Part shown: in pieces, positions 56,068 to 64,000 of the stretch
Position numbering within the stretch: position 1 is the first letter of the stretch
Layout of the letters: each line of letters opens with the position of its first letter
Assembly (NCBI GenBank): GCA_051878975.1
Contig: JBJELD010000041.1
Location: 103,406 to 167,405, forward strand
DNA length: 64,000 bases
From: Caccovicinus sp051878975
GTDB lineage: Bacteria; Bacillota; Clostridia; Lachnospirales; Lachnospiraceae
Direction: 5' to 3'
The notes under the pieces: generated by a model
What the model saw: the letters and a program-made list of their open reading frames with translations, nothing else
Told to the model about the DNA's origin: nothing
Databases searched by the model: none
Translations under genes and position numbers: made by a program

Positions 56068-57041
56068 AAAGAGAAGGTAAAGAGCAGAGTGCAGGCTGCC
56101 CGATCGTATCCGTAATTTTGCCGGTATATAATGTAGAAAGGTATTTGCGGCAATGCCTGGATAGTATTTGCGGGCAGACATTAAAAAATATTGAAATTAT
56201 ATGTATCGATGATGGCTCTACGGATGGCTCGCCGGAGATTTTAAATGAGTATGCGGCTAGAGATAGTCGCATACTCGTTTTATCACAACAAAATGAGGGA
56301 GCAGGAGCCGCGAGAAATCGAGGACTAGGTGCGGCACGTGGACGTTACCTGTCTTTTCTGGATTCAGACGATTTTTTTGAACCGGAGATGCTGGAGACTG
56401 CTTCAGCAGAAATGGAGCGGTATGAAGCCGATTTTGTGGTGTTTCACTCGGATCAGTATTATATGGATCGGGCGGAATATGTAAAAAATCCATATAATAT
56501 TCGTATGAAAGATATTCCGCCTTATATGCCGTTTAAGCATCGGGAATTGACGGATAATGTGTTTACTGTATTTGTTGGCTGGGCCTGGGATAAGTTGTAT
56601 CGGCGCAGTTTTGTGATGGAACATCATTTGAGTTTTCAGGAACAAAGGACAACAAATGATCTTCTGTTTGTATACAGTGCTTTGGTTTTGGCAAAGCGGA
56701 TTGCAGTGATCGATCAAGTACTTGCCCATCAAAGAAGAGGGGGAAAAGAATCACTTTCCGTGACGCGTGAAAAGTCCTGGCACTGTTTTTATCATGCTCT
56801 TCTGGCGCTTCGGAAGCGTCTGCAGGATGAGAAGATATATTGGGAACTGGAACAGGATTTTATTAATTATGCGCTGCGTTTTTCTCTTTGGAATTTGAAA
56901 ACGTTGGCGGAACCGCAGAAGCAGATGCTCAAGGAAAAACTGCGGGATGAGTGGTTTACGGAACTGGAAATTACAGGAAAAGAAGCAGGATTTTTTTATG
57001 ATCATGGAGAGTATGAAGAATATCTGAAACTGATGAAATGA
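56055..57041 (+). CDS. GT2-family glycosyltransferase, pair 2 member A
   Basis: This 328-residue protein starts 13 bp within the preceding gene. Motifs VILPVYNVERYLRQCLDSI, IDDGSTDGSPEI and SFLDSDDFFEPEM match member A of pair 1, as do TDNVFTVFVGWAWDKLYRRS and SVTREKSWHCFY. It is likely a duplicate with changed acceptor or donor choice. Confidence 0.88.
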   Translation: MEKVKREGKEQSAGCPIVSVILPVYNVERYLRQCLDSICGQTLKNIEIICIDDGSTDGSPEILNEYAARDSRILVLSQQNEGAGAARNRGLGAARGRYLSFLDSDDFFEPEMLETASAEMERYEADFVVFHSDQYYMDRAEYVKNPYNIRMKDIPPYMPFKHRELTDNVFTVFVGWAWDKLYRRSFVMEHHLSFQEQRTTNDLLFVYSALVLAKRIAVIDQVLAHQRRGGKESLSVTREKSWHCFYHALLALRKRLQDEKIYWELEQDFINYALRFSLWNLKTLAEPQKQMLKEKLRDEWFTELEITGKEAGFFYDHGEYEEYLKLMK

Positions 57042-57075
57042 AATAGTGAATTCAAAGGAAAATGAGGAGTAATTT

Positions 57076-58197
57076 ATGTACAAAGTGTCTGTTATTTTAC
57101 CGATTTACAATGTTTCGCAGTATTTGCATGAATGTCTTGAAAGCGTTATAAGACAGACTTTGAAGGAACTGGAAATTATTTGTGTCAATGATGGTTCTAC
57201 CGATAATTCTCTTGAGATCATACAAGAATATGCGGCCAAGGATGATCGTATTGTAGTCATTACTGGTCCGAATGGTGGATACGGCAAAGCTATGAATAAG
57301 GGATTGGATCGGGCTACCGGCGAATATGTTGGAATCGTAGAACCGGATGATTACATAGCGCTGACCATGTTTGAAGATTTGTATCGGATTGCAGCGGAAA
57401 ATCAATTAGACATTGTGAAGGCTGATTTTTATCGATTTGCCAGAAATGAAAATGGTGATATGGATATGGCATATGTGTTGCTGGATTCAACGAAAAGCCG
57501 TTACGGGGAGCTGTTGAATCCGAGTCAGGATCCGAGTTTGGTTAAATTTACCATGAACACCTGGAGCGGAATCTATCGGCGGGAGATGCTGGAAAAATAT
57601 CACATTCGGCATAATGAAACGCCGGGCGCCTCTTTTCAGGACAATGGATTTTTCTGGCAGACCACCATTCGGGCAGAGCGCGCGATGATCGTGAATGAGC
57701 CATATTACCGCAATCGGAGAGACAATCCCAACTCCTCTGTGAAAAACAAGGAAAAAGTATACTGTGTGAATGTGGAATATGACTTTATTCGGGACATTCT
57801 GATGAAGGATCCGGATATCTGGGAACGGTTTAAATATATGTATACATGGAAAAAATTCCACAATTATTTGTTTACCATCAATCGAATTGCAGACCATTTC
57901 CGGAAGGATTATATTCAGCGGATGAGTGTGGAATTTAAACGTGCACAGCAGCAGGGGGAGTTTACAAAAGACATATTTACGGAACTGGAATGGAAAAAGC
58001 TCACAATGATTATGGAAAAGCCGGATGCCTTTTATAAAGAGTTTGCCAAAGATAAGGAAACCGATGGTGAAAAATCTTTTGCAAAAAGCCCTGCCCAGAG
58101 AGAACTGGATGAAATCAAAAACTCCACGACTTATAAAGTGGGAAAGCTGATTATGGCAGTGCCGTGCGCGATTAAGAGAAGGTTGACTTCAAAATAA
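57076..58197 (+). CDS. GT2-family glycosyltransferase, pair 2 member B
   Basis: This 373-residue protein begins MYKVSVILPIYNVSQYLHEC. It keeps the PNGGYGKAMNKGLDRATGEY and IVEPDDYI blocks of pair 1 member B. It has an extra C-terminal tail with a motif, NSTTYKVGKLIMAVPCAIKRR, that also occurs in other glycosyltransferases of this locus. It is the last rightward gene of the intact run. Confidence 0.88.
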   Translation: MYKVSVILPIYNVSQYLHECLESVIRQTLKELEIICVNDGSTDNSLEIIQEYAAKDDRIVVITGPNGGYGKAMNKGLDRATGEYVGIVEPDDYIALTMFEDLYRIAAENQLDIVKADFYRFARNENGDMDMAYVLLDSTKSRYGELLNPSQDPSLVKFTMNTWSGIYRREMLEKYHIRHNETPGASFQDNGFFWQTTIRAERAMIVNEPYYRNRRDNPNSSVKNKEKVYCVNVEYDFIRDILMKDPDIWERFKYMYTWKKFHNYLFTINRIADHFRKDYIQRMSVEFKRAQQQGEFTKDIFTELEWKKLTMIMEKPDAFYKEFAKDKETDGEKSFAKSPAQRELDEIKNSTTYKVGKLIMAVPCAIKRRLTSK

Positions 58198-58266
58198 CGG
58201 CAGCTCTGGGGGTGCTACTCGTATAGGCGAGAAATTTTTGTATGAGAAACAGGAATTTATTACGAT

Positions 58267-58304
58267 ATGACCGGGCAAACAGTTCTTCTGCTGCTCCCGG
58301 TCAT
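58267..58304 (+). terminator. Hairpin after the glycosyltransferase run
   Basis: ATGACCGGG and CCCGGTCAT arms with a 20-base loop. The T-run is weak (TCTTCTGTTT), so termination is plausible but not certain. Confidence 0.5.
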
Positions 58305-58379
58305 CTTCTGTTTAAAATGAGTTTGATTTTATTGAAACTGCTGGCACATTTGTTGAAGCTGTGCTACAGGCTGCTTTTA

Positions 58380-59102
58380 TTATGAAAAATGACAAAGCTT
58401 TTTGATTCCATATCGTACAGTATATTTCAGGCCATGATCTTTTACACATTTCATTCCACCCTTGACTTTTCGAGGAATAGCTGTTATGGCCCGGCCAATT
58501 CGGAATGAAATGGAATTTTGCATATCATGAAATGACTTTTTGAGTTTCTTCAATTCGTTTTGCTTCTTGTTTAACAGATTTCTTTGCCGTTCAAGCTGAT
58601 ATGCCATTGATGTTGTACTCATGCTGCGATATTCTTGCTTTATTGAGCGCTCCAATTTTTCTGTAACCATTTTGCTTATATTCTCTTCATATACAGCAAT
58701 AGTGGAGGTTTCCTCATAGCGACGTCTTGCAGCTTCTCCCATTTTTTTAAGAATGTCAGGAACTTTAATAATCTCCTCAAAAACTGTTTTCAAAGATTCT
58801 ATATTTCCTGTTTTTACTACCCATCCGCATTCTTCATTAACCACATATTTTGCACCGACATTTTCACTGACAATAATCGGTTTTCCCATCATGGCGCCTT
58901 CCAATACCACAAGAGAACAGGATTCATCCCTGGATACTACAATAAATACATTCATCTTTTTGAAGAATTTAATTTTTTCTTCGGTATTTTCAATTTCTCC
59001 TACATAAGTGATATGCGGATTTGCATCTGCCCGTTCAAGAATCGGCTGCCAGTAATCTTTTCTATAATCAATTAAACGCCCGGCAAAGTATACAGGGATT
59101 GG
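58380..59102 (-). pseudogene. 5'-truncated GT4-type glycosyltransferase remnant
   Basis: Reading the minus strand in one frame gives PIPVYFAGRLIDYRKDYWQ, then YVGEIENTEEKIKFF and SRDESCSLVVLEGAMMGKP. This is the C-terminal half of a GT4 (group 1) glycosyltransferase, with the acidic E-x7-E-like region. A stop lies just upstream at 59105-59103, no proper start exists before the internal ATG at 58955, and the N-terminal half is absent. The intact part ends with a coiled coil and the tail NSISFRIGRAITAIPRKVK. It is unlikely to be functional unless translated from 58955. Confidence 0.7.
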
Positions 59103-59103
59103 T

Positions 59104-59802
59104 CAGTTGATGTATCTGTACATCGTATAGTGAAATGGAGAAGCTATATAAATGCCTTTTTCGGATTGTTTTCTTTTAAACCGCTGCAGGTAGATGAATG
59201 TGATGTTTTAATTGCTGCTCTGGTGCGGATAAGGGAGTGTCTGAGTGCAGGAAAGAATTGCAGTGGAAAAGATCTGCGTGGAAAACAGTTCCGTTACTTA
59301 TCTGTTTAATCAGGAAGAGGCAGAAGATTGGGGTCAGTACGGTAAGGTAAAATGCTTGCCGCATGGAGTCAACGAAGCATTATTCCAGTATCAGAAGCAT
59401 GATCCGGCATGGAAAGATTCGGTGGTGTTTATCGGAAAAATGGATTATCAGCCCAATATCGATGCTGTTGTATGGTACATGGAAAATGTACATTCTGTGA
59501 TCGGAAATCAGATTCCGCTGGTCATTGTGGGGGCATATCCGACGGATAAGGTGCTGGAAGGAATGGCGTTAAGGAAAAGCAACGTTGTTTCCAGCCTGGC
59601 GGCAAAGCCGATTGTCGGAGCGGAATCGGGGGTTCATTTTCTTGTGGCAGATACACTGAAAGAGTATGTGAATGTGCTGCTGGAGATAGCTGCAGACAGA
59701 GGAGCATATGAGCAGATCGGGAAAGAGGCGCAGAAGCTGATTAAAGGCAGATTTACATGGGGAAATTATGGGAGGGAGTATTTGGATGGGTTAGGTGTGT
59801 AG
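59104..59802 (+). pseudogene. Decayed GT4-type glycosyltransferase remnant
   Basis: The first 140 bases encode, in one frame, FFGLFSFKPLQVDECDVL, matching the KPLQV region of group 1 glycosyltransferases. In another frame 59245-59802 encodes the latter part: VTYLFNQEEAEDWGQYG, KCLPHGVNEALF and VVFIGKMDYQPNIDAV. The region between GAYPT and KVLEGMAL is deleted, which removes the usual GGGIQNK loop. Frame change and internal deletion show a pseudogene. It lies back to back with the previous remnant. Confidence 0.7.
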
Positions 59803-59857
59803 TATTTTTCTGCAATCTTATTGGGATTAAATCAGGCAGTATCCTGAAATATGTCGT

Positions 59858-59893
59858 AAACGCGAACGCCGTTGATTAGCGGCGTTCGCGTTT
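59858..59893. terminator. Strong bidirectional terminator
   Basis: AAACGCGAACGCCG and complementary CGGCGTTCGCGTTT arms with an 8-base loop. It separates the rightward remnant from the leftward two-domain glycosyltransferase. Confidence 0.75.
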
Positions 59894-59980
59894 ATGGCAG
59901 GCGTATGATTTGACGTCTATGTGGTGTAAGCGGTTCCGGACAGACAATTACTGGTGGTATGAAGTGTCTGTTCGGTTTTA

Positions 59981-62242
59981 TTATAAGCCAAGTTTTTCTT
60001 TCACTAATTGTAAAGCTTTATGGCTACCATTATTTTTCCAGTATTTGAAAAAAGTTCTTGTTTTTCTTGGAACACAGGTAATTATGCGACCTATTCGAAG
60101 TGACATGGAGTTCCAAACACAATCATATTTATCCTGTATATTCTTCTTTTCTTTTTGCAAGTGTTTATTATCCTTTTTCAAGCATTCAAGCTCTCTTTTT
60201 AACTGGTCACTTTCTTCTTTTAATTTTTCTTTCTGTCGCTGTAATTCTGTTCGTTTTTCGGTTTCTCTTGAAATTAATCTGTATGGTTCTTTTATAATTA
60301 TATTAAACAACAGTTCTTTTTCTTGATTACCATTCCAGTAGGAGTCCATATTTTTATCTTCTACACGACGATAAATATCGAAAATAGTTCGTTCATGTAT
60401 TTGCATACGTGATTTTATTGCTTCAACAGTCTCGGATTGAAGTTCGACAGAGTTGATCAATTGGAATAATTCTGTTAAAGTGATAAAATAGCCGTAAACA
60501 TTTTTAGTCGATTGTGGAACGGTCATGATAGAACCGTCTCGCAGTCGTCGATAATAAAATTTTTGGTCTAAATATTTTAACCTTGATGCCCATATCAATA
60601 ACTGTATGGTAAATAAATTATCTTCATGAATAATTCCTTCATAAAAGGTTACTCCGATTTTATCCAGAAAATCCTTTTTGATGAAGTGAAGCCATGCAGC
60701 AGGTTTAAAATCATTATTTTGAATTGTTTTAGTTAAGAATGTTTCTCCAGTTGTAACTTCTTTATAAGTGGCATTCCTTTCATAATAGACCATATAATGC
60801 TTATATCGATCGGCACTTTCTTCTGACTCGAACAATGGAATTGCATCGAAATCAATAACATCTAAATTCTCTTTTTCTGCTGCCTCATATAATATTTTTA
60901 AGGCATTCTGTTCCAAGTAGTCATCGCTGTCAAGAAAATAGATATATTTTCCCCTTGCATTTTTAAGCCCGGCATTGCGTGCAGAAGATAAGCCGCCATT
61001 TTTCTTATCAACTAAAACAATGCGTTTATCAACCTCCATAAAGAGCTCAACGATTTTCCTTGAATTATCGGTAGAGCCATCGTTTACACAGATAATTTCA
61101 ATATCTTTTAAACTTTGGTCTATAACAGTCTCTATACATTCTGTCAGAAATTCTTCAACATTATAAACAGGAATAATTACGGAAACTTTAATGTCCTGAC
61201 AGCTTTGTGAAATGATACCACTTCTTGGTTTTGGGATAGAAAATAATGGTTGATCATTTGTTTGGGGTGTTTTTGATAATCTCATTAGTTCTGGTTCTTC
61301 AAACCCAGAATCTTTTAAAATATCAATTACAACATTATGATAATTTTTGTTAATATCATCAGCAGATAACAGGTCTTCATTGATGAACTGATCTGCTTGT
61401 ATTAACAGATTTATAAAATTTTCTGTACACGGTGCAGATGCCATTTGAGTAAACAATTTTCGATAGTTAACTGCCATGCGGCGGACAGTTAACATATGTA
61501 ATTCTGCTAGTTGATGCTTCTCTGAATATTTCAGATTATCAGTTAATCCTTTCAACAAGTCGGACAACTTTTGCTCTGTCCATTTGATGTTTTTGAAATT
61601 TCCAACCCTATATGCATATGTGATTTTCGATACTGCGTAAAATTTCCTAGCTGTAATCATCGCATTTACAAAGAACGGAGGATCTTGAAATCTGGCATAT
61701 AAAGGGAAGAAAATCCGATTCTGCTTTAAAAACTTATTATTGTAAATAAAGCGATGGTATCCAAAATCAAATTGATAATCTTCATAAAATATTAACCCAT
61801 CTTTGTGAAACTGATATTTTCTTTTATTTCCAGTGAATTCTGTAACGATTGTTCCATCTGGAAGATATTCACTGAAAGACCCTCCGCATATATTTACATT
61901 TTGTTCTATCGCTTTATCGTATAAATAGTGAAGGATATCTGCTTCAGGATACCAATCATCTGGATCCATAAAGCAGATGTATTCTCCAGATGCATAATTC
62001 ATTCCTGCATTTCTCGCAGCGGCAACTCCCTGGTTTTTCTGATCAATTAATACAATTCTGCTATCACGAGCTGCATATTTATTTATAATATCAAGAGATC
62101 TGTCTGTGGAACCATCGTTGATGCAAATAATTTCAATTTCCTGTAAAGATTGGCTTACAACACTGTCCAAACAGTTACCTAAATATTGTTCCATATTAAA
62201 AATTGGAATAATAACTGATACACATATATGACTTTTGTTCAT
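59981..62242 (-). CDS. Two-domain GT2 glycosyltransferase with a coiled-coil tail
   Basis: This 753-residue protein starts at 62242 (GGAGG ten bases upstream). It has two GT-A domains. The first, at about residues 8-240, has VSVIIPIFNMEQYLGNCLDS, INDGSTDRSLDI and CFMDPDDWYPEA. The second, at about residues 350-600, has VSVIIPVYNVEEFLTECIET, VNDGSTDNSRKI and YFLDSDDYLEQNA. The last 90 residues form a coiled coil and then NSMSLRIGRIITCVPRKTR. Such tandem enzymes can alternate two sugars during polymer growth. This gene is on the opposite strand to the GT run and more AT-rich, perhaps acquired separately. Confidence 0.87.
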   Translation of the reverse strand: MNKSHICVSVIIPIFNMEQYLGNCLDSVVSQSLQEIEIICINDGSTDRSLDIINKYAARDSRIVLIDQKNQGVAAARNAGMNYASGEYICFMDPDDWYPEADILHYLYDKAIEQNVNICGGSFSEYLPDGTIVTEFTGNKRKYQFHKDGLIFYEDYQFDFGYHRFIYNNKFLKQNRIFFPLYARFQDPPFFVNAMITARKFYAVSKITYAYRVGNFKNIKWTEQKLSDLLKGLTDNLKYSEKHQLAELHMLTVRRMAVNYRKLFTQMASAPCTENFINLLIQADQFINEDLLSADDINKNYHNVVIDILKDSGFEEPELMRLSKTPQTNDQPLFSIPKPRSGIISQSCQDIKVSVIIPVYNVEEFLTECIETVIDQSLKDIEIICVNDGSTDNSRKIVELFMEVDKRIVLVDKKNGGLSSARNAGLKNARGKYIYFLDSDDYLEQNALKILYEAAEKENLDVIDFDAIPLFESEESADRYKHYMVYYERNATYKEVTTGETFLTKTIQNNDFKPAAWLHFIKKDFLDKIGVTFYEGIIHEDNLFTIQLLIWASRLKYLDQKFYYRRLRDGSIMTVPQSTKNVYGYFITLTELFQLINSVELQSETVEAIKSRMQIHERTIFDIYRRVEDKNMDSYWNGNQEKELLFNIIIKEPYRLISRETEKRTELQRQKEKLKEESDQLKRELECLKKDNKHLQKEKKNIQDKYDCVWNSMSLRIGRIITCVPRKTRTFFKYWKNNGSHKALQLVKEKLGL

Positions 62243-62288
62243 AAACTTTATATCCTCCGGCATTTATTCGTCGATAATATGGTTAAAA

Positions 62289-63527
62289 TTATCTTACCTC
62301 AGCGATTAACAATACTTCCCTTGATATAGAAAAATCTACTGGTTTATAAATTTTAAAACTATATCCTAAATTCCAATCTTCTATAATGGGTTTTATATTG
62401 AAGAAATCATTTGCATTGTGATAAATACTCAATAATAAAATTGGTTTGTCTCTTTCTATCGTATTTTTTGCACCTTTTAAAAAGTCCTGTTCGGCACCTT
62501 CGATATCTACTTTGATCAGTCCCACAGTCAATCCATGTTTCTCTACATAACTGTCTAGTGTTACCATTTGAGCTGTTTCTTTATACTCCAGTATGTCAGA
62601 AGATAACTCTTGTGAAGTGCTGTAGGTGCCGGAAACATTCATTTCAATTTCACCATTTTCTGACCCTAACGCTAAGTTCACTGGAACCGCATTTTTGATA
62701 TTATTCAGTAAAATTGTTTTTTTCATGGTTTCAAAATTTTTTGACACTGCTTCAAAGCTATATACTTTTTTTGTTGTTAAAGGTGACAAAATCAGTATTG
62801 AATCTCCAATGTAGCCTCCGGCATCAATGATATCTTTATCGAGCGTGTAATCAATATTTTCTATGTTCTCTATTCCGTGCTTGTAATATAACACGCTTGC
62901 TTCAAAGTGGTCTGTTGGAAGCAAGTAATTATGATAGCAATATAGATCATCTGATACTCGGAAAATCTCTTTTTTAAAATGTTCCATCATCCTGCCAATC
63001 TGTTTTTGTTCATCCTCCGTATATATGTCTATTGCTTTTCCATCATTATCTCTGATGTCCTGCTGTCGTTTCAGGATTCTGACAACCGTAGCAACATCCT
63101 CTTCATTCAAACCATGTATTAGTCTTAAAAACAGTTCTTTATAGTTTGGAGCGTCATAATAGTCATGGAAAGATTTTATGACAGCCTTCTCGTGATCATT
63201 GTTATAGAAACGTTTTCTATGCATATTATGGAGAACAGCATTTTCCAATTTTTTATTTTCATCTGCTTTTTCTTTGAGAACTTTAAATTCTGCACATGTC
63301 TGCAAATATTCATTTCGTGCTGTTTCATCGATAGCTGCTGTTTTTATTTTGAGATCTTCAATTTTTGCAGAAGTATCTTTTAAATTGATTCCTGTGTTTT
63401 CAAGAACTTCTGTGATTCCATTTAATGTTTCGGAAATATCAAACAGTTCCTTTTTGAATTGTTGAGTGGAATGATCCCATCTGTCGATAGTTACAGGAAA
63501 AAGTTTTTTGAGAATTTTTTTAATCAT
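62289..63527 (-). CDS. FkbM-family methyltransferase with an N-terminal coiled coil
   Basis: This 412-residue protein has AAGGA upstream of the ATG. The first 130 residues are charged coiled coil. Residues about 220-400 have the AdoMet-binding DIIDAGGYIGDSILIL, VYSFEAVSKNFETMKKTI and LIKVDIEGAEQDFLKGA, typical of FkbM. The enzyme would O-methylate a sugar, and chain-end methylation can limit polymer length. It lies 46 bp upstream of the two-domain transferase gene, and the two are likely one operon. Confidence 0.87.
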   Translation of the reverse strand: MIKKILKKLFPVTIDRWDHSTQQFKKELFDISETLNGITEVLENTGINLKDTSAKIEDLKIKTAAIDETARNEYLQTCAEFKVLKEKADENKKLENAVLHNMHRKRFYNNDHEKAVIKSFHDYYDAPNYKELFLRLIHGLNEEDVATVVRILKRQQDIRDNDGKAIDIYTEDEQKQIGRMMEHFKKEIFRVSDDLYCYHNYLLPTDHFEASVLYYKHGIENIENIDYTLDKDIIDAGGYIGDSILILSPLTTKKVYSFEAVSKNFETMKKTILLNNIKNAVPVNLALGSENGEIEMNVSGTYSTSQELSSDILEYKETAQMVTLDSYVEKHGLTVGLIKVDIEGAEQDFLKGAKNTIERDKPILLLSIYHNANDFFNIKPIIEDWNLGYSFKIYKPVDFSISREVLLIAEVR

Positions 63528-63921
63528 GTACAGTCCTTCTTTTATATTTTTGTTAGTTTATGGAAGTTGTATGTTTTAATGTTATGATACCAGGATTGCG
63601 GGAGTATGGAGTACGGAGCAATCTGGTATCAGAGGGGTCAAAATACCTTTTGCCCCCAACATCATGTTATGTGTTACCGATTGAAGAATGAATTCAGGTT
63701 AGATAACATTTTCCTCAAAAATGTTATCTTTAACATAATAACACATTTATTGCTTCAATGCTATTCTTTTTAGAAATTTGTGCGATGAAAGGAGTTGTAA
63801 AATATTTCAGAAATGTAGTTGTTGAGTTTAAAAATTCATGTAAAACTGCTACTTTTTTATACCAGAAAGGCAAGCCTGCGTTCTGCCTGATGAAAACAGA
63901 ACGCAGGGCCTTTCGCTTTGG
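63528..63921. other. AT-rich 394-bp gap with nested hairpins
   Basis: Contains a 12-bp-arm hairpin at 63701-63729 (AGATAACATTTT, 5-base loop, AAAATGTTATCT) flanked by further ATGTTAT/ATAACA fragments. A rightward 60-codon frame at 63758-63940 has no ribosome site and runs over the terminator, so it is not called. The hairpin lies upstream of the FkbM gene on its strand. Confidence 0.5.
63875..63907 (-). terminator. Terminator after the partial glycosyltransferase gene
   Basis: CCTGCGTTCTG and CAGAACGCAGG arms with an 11-base loop lie 15 bp after the leftward stop codon. Confidence 0.7.
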
Positions 63922-64000
63922 TTACTGTTCCATTGCGTGAATATTCTGGATATAAAGCCGATTATACGCTTCCCAGGTGAAATTTTCACGGATGTGTTCC
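63922..64000 (-). CDS. C-terminal end of a probable glycosyltransferase (5' part outside window)
   Basis: The 26 codons visible end ENFTWEAYNRLYIQNIHAMEQ-stop. The F-T-W-E pattern followed by a helix is typical of the end of GT4-type glycosyltransferases. It suggests the polysaccharide locus continues to the right. Little more can be said. Confidence 0.5.
   Translation of the reverse strand, partial: EHIRENFTWEAYNRLYIQNIHAMEQ

Noticed and set aside
63758..63940. 60-codon rightward frame near the right edge
   Set aside because: No ribosome site, no recognisable features, and it covers a terminator and the end of the leftward gene.

Overview
The window looks like the chromosome of a spore-forming, low-to-mid-GC clostridial Firmicute, probably a Lachnospiraceae-type gut anaerobe. 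Evidence: a SpoIIR gene, the rpoB-rpoC pair with firmicute-style spacing, strong GGAGG ribosome sites, choline-binding-type cell-wall repeats, and YesL (DUF624), DUF1934 and PII genes typical of clostridia. No genes of an outer-membrane biogenesis system are seen. Species assignment is inference; no database was searched.

Layout. 1-4.3 kb: the end of a sugar (acid) catabolic locus, with a solute-binding lipoprotein and an enolase-superfamily enzyme transcribed leftwards, divergent from a PrpR-like regulator with a degenerate AAA+ domain. 4.3-9.6 kb: housekeeping genes (cyclophilin, GNAT, YesL-like protein, PII, ispE, FCD-type GntR regulator). 9.6-17 kb: efflux operon A (TetR, membrane fusion protein, RND pump, two TolC-like proteins). 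17-27.7 kb: spoIIR, ddl, a DUF1934 protein and rpoB-rpoC. 27.7-34.6 kb: a cell-wall-binding repeat protein, a fused phosphocholine cytidylyltransferase/choline kinase, and two convergent, nearly matching surface-protein genes. 34.8-36.6 kb: two tandem tyrosine recombinases. 36.7-44 kb: efflux operon B, a paralogous copy of operon A with the same gene order, transcribed the other way. 44-46.6 kb: a further TetR regulator and a third copy of the surface-protein gene. 47-64 kb: a surface polysaccharide locus (ligase/polymerase-like membrane protein, initiating sugar transferase, ABC exporter, UDP-sugar dehydrogenase, many GT2 glycosyltransferases, an FkbM methyltransferase and two decayed glycosyltransferase remnants).

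How it fits together. Much of the right half concerns the cell surface: the LicC-LicA fusion would make CDP-choline, and the four repeat proteins have choline-binding-type modules that could dock on choline-decorated envelope polymer, although the choline link is not proven by sequence. The most interesting structure is 31.1-36.6 kb. Two convergent surface-protein genes form a large inverted repeat whose two ends carry different -35 boxes (TTGATA versus CCGATA), next to two intact tyrosine recombinases. This could be an invertible expression or antigenic-variation cassette. The second notable theme is two RND operons, each with two TolC-like genes, in an apparently single-membrane spore former. 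Both carry the same GTGACA-N3-TGTCAY operator upstream of their TetR gene.
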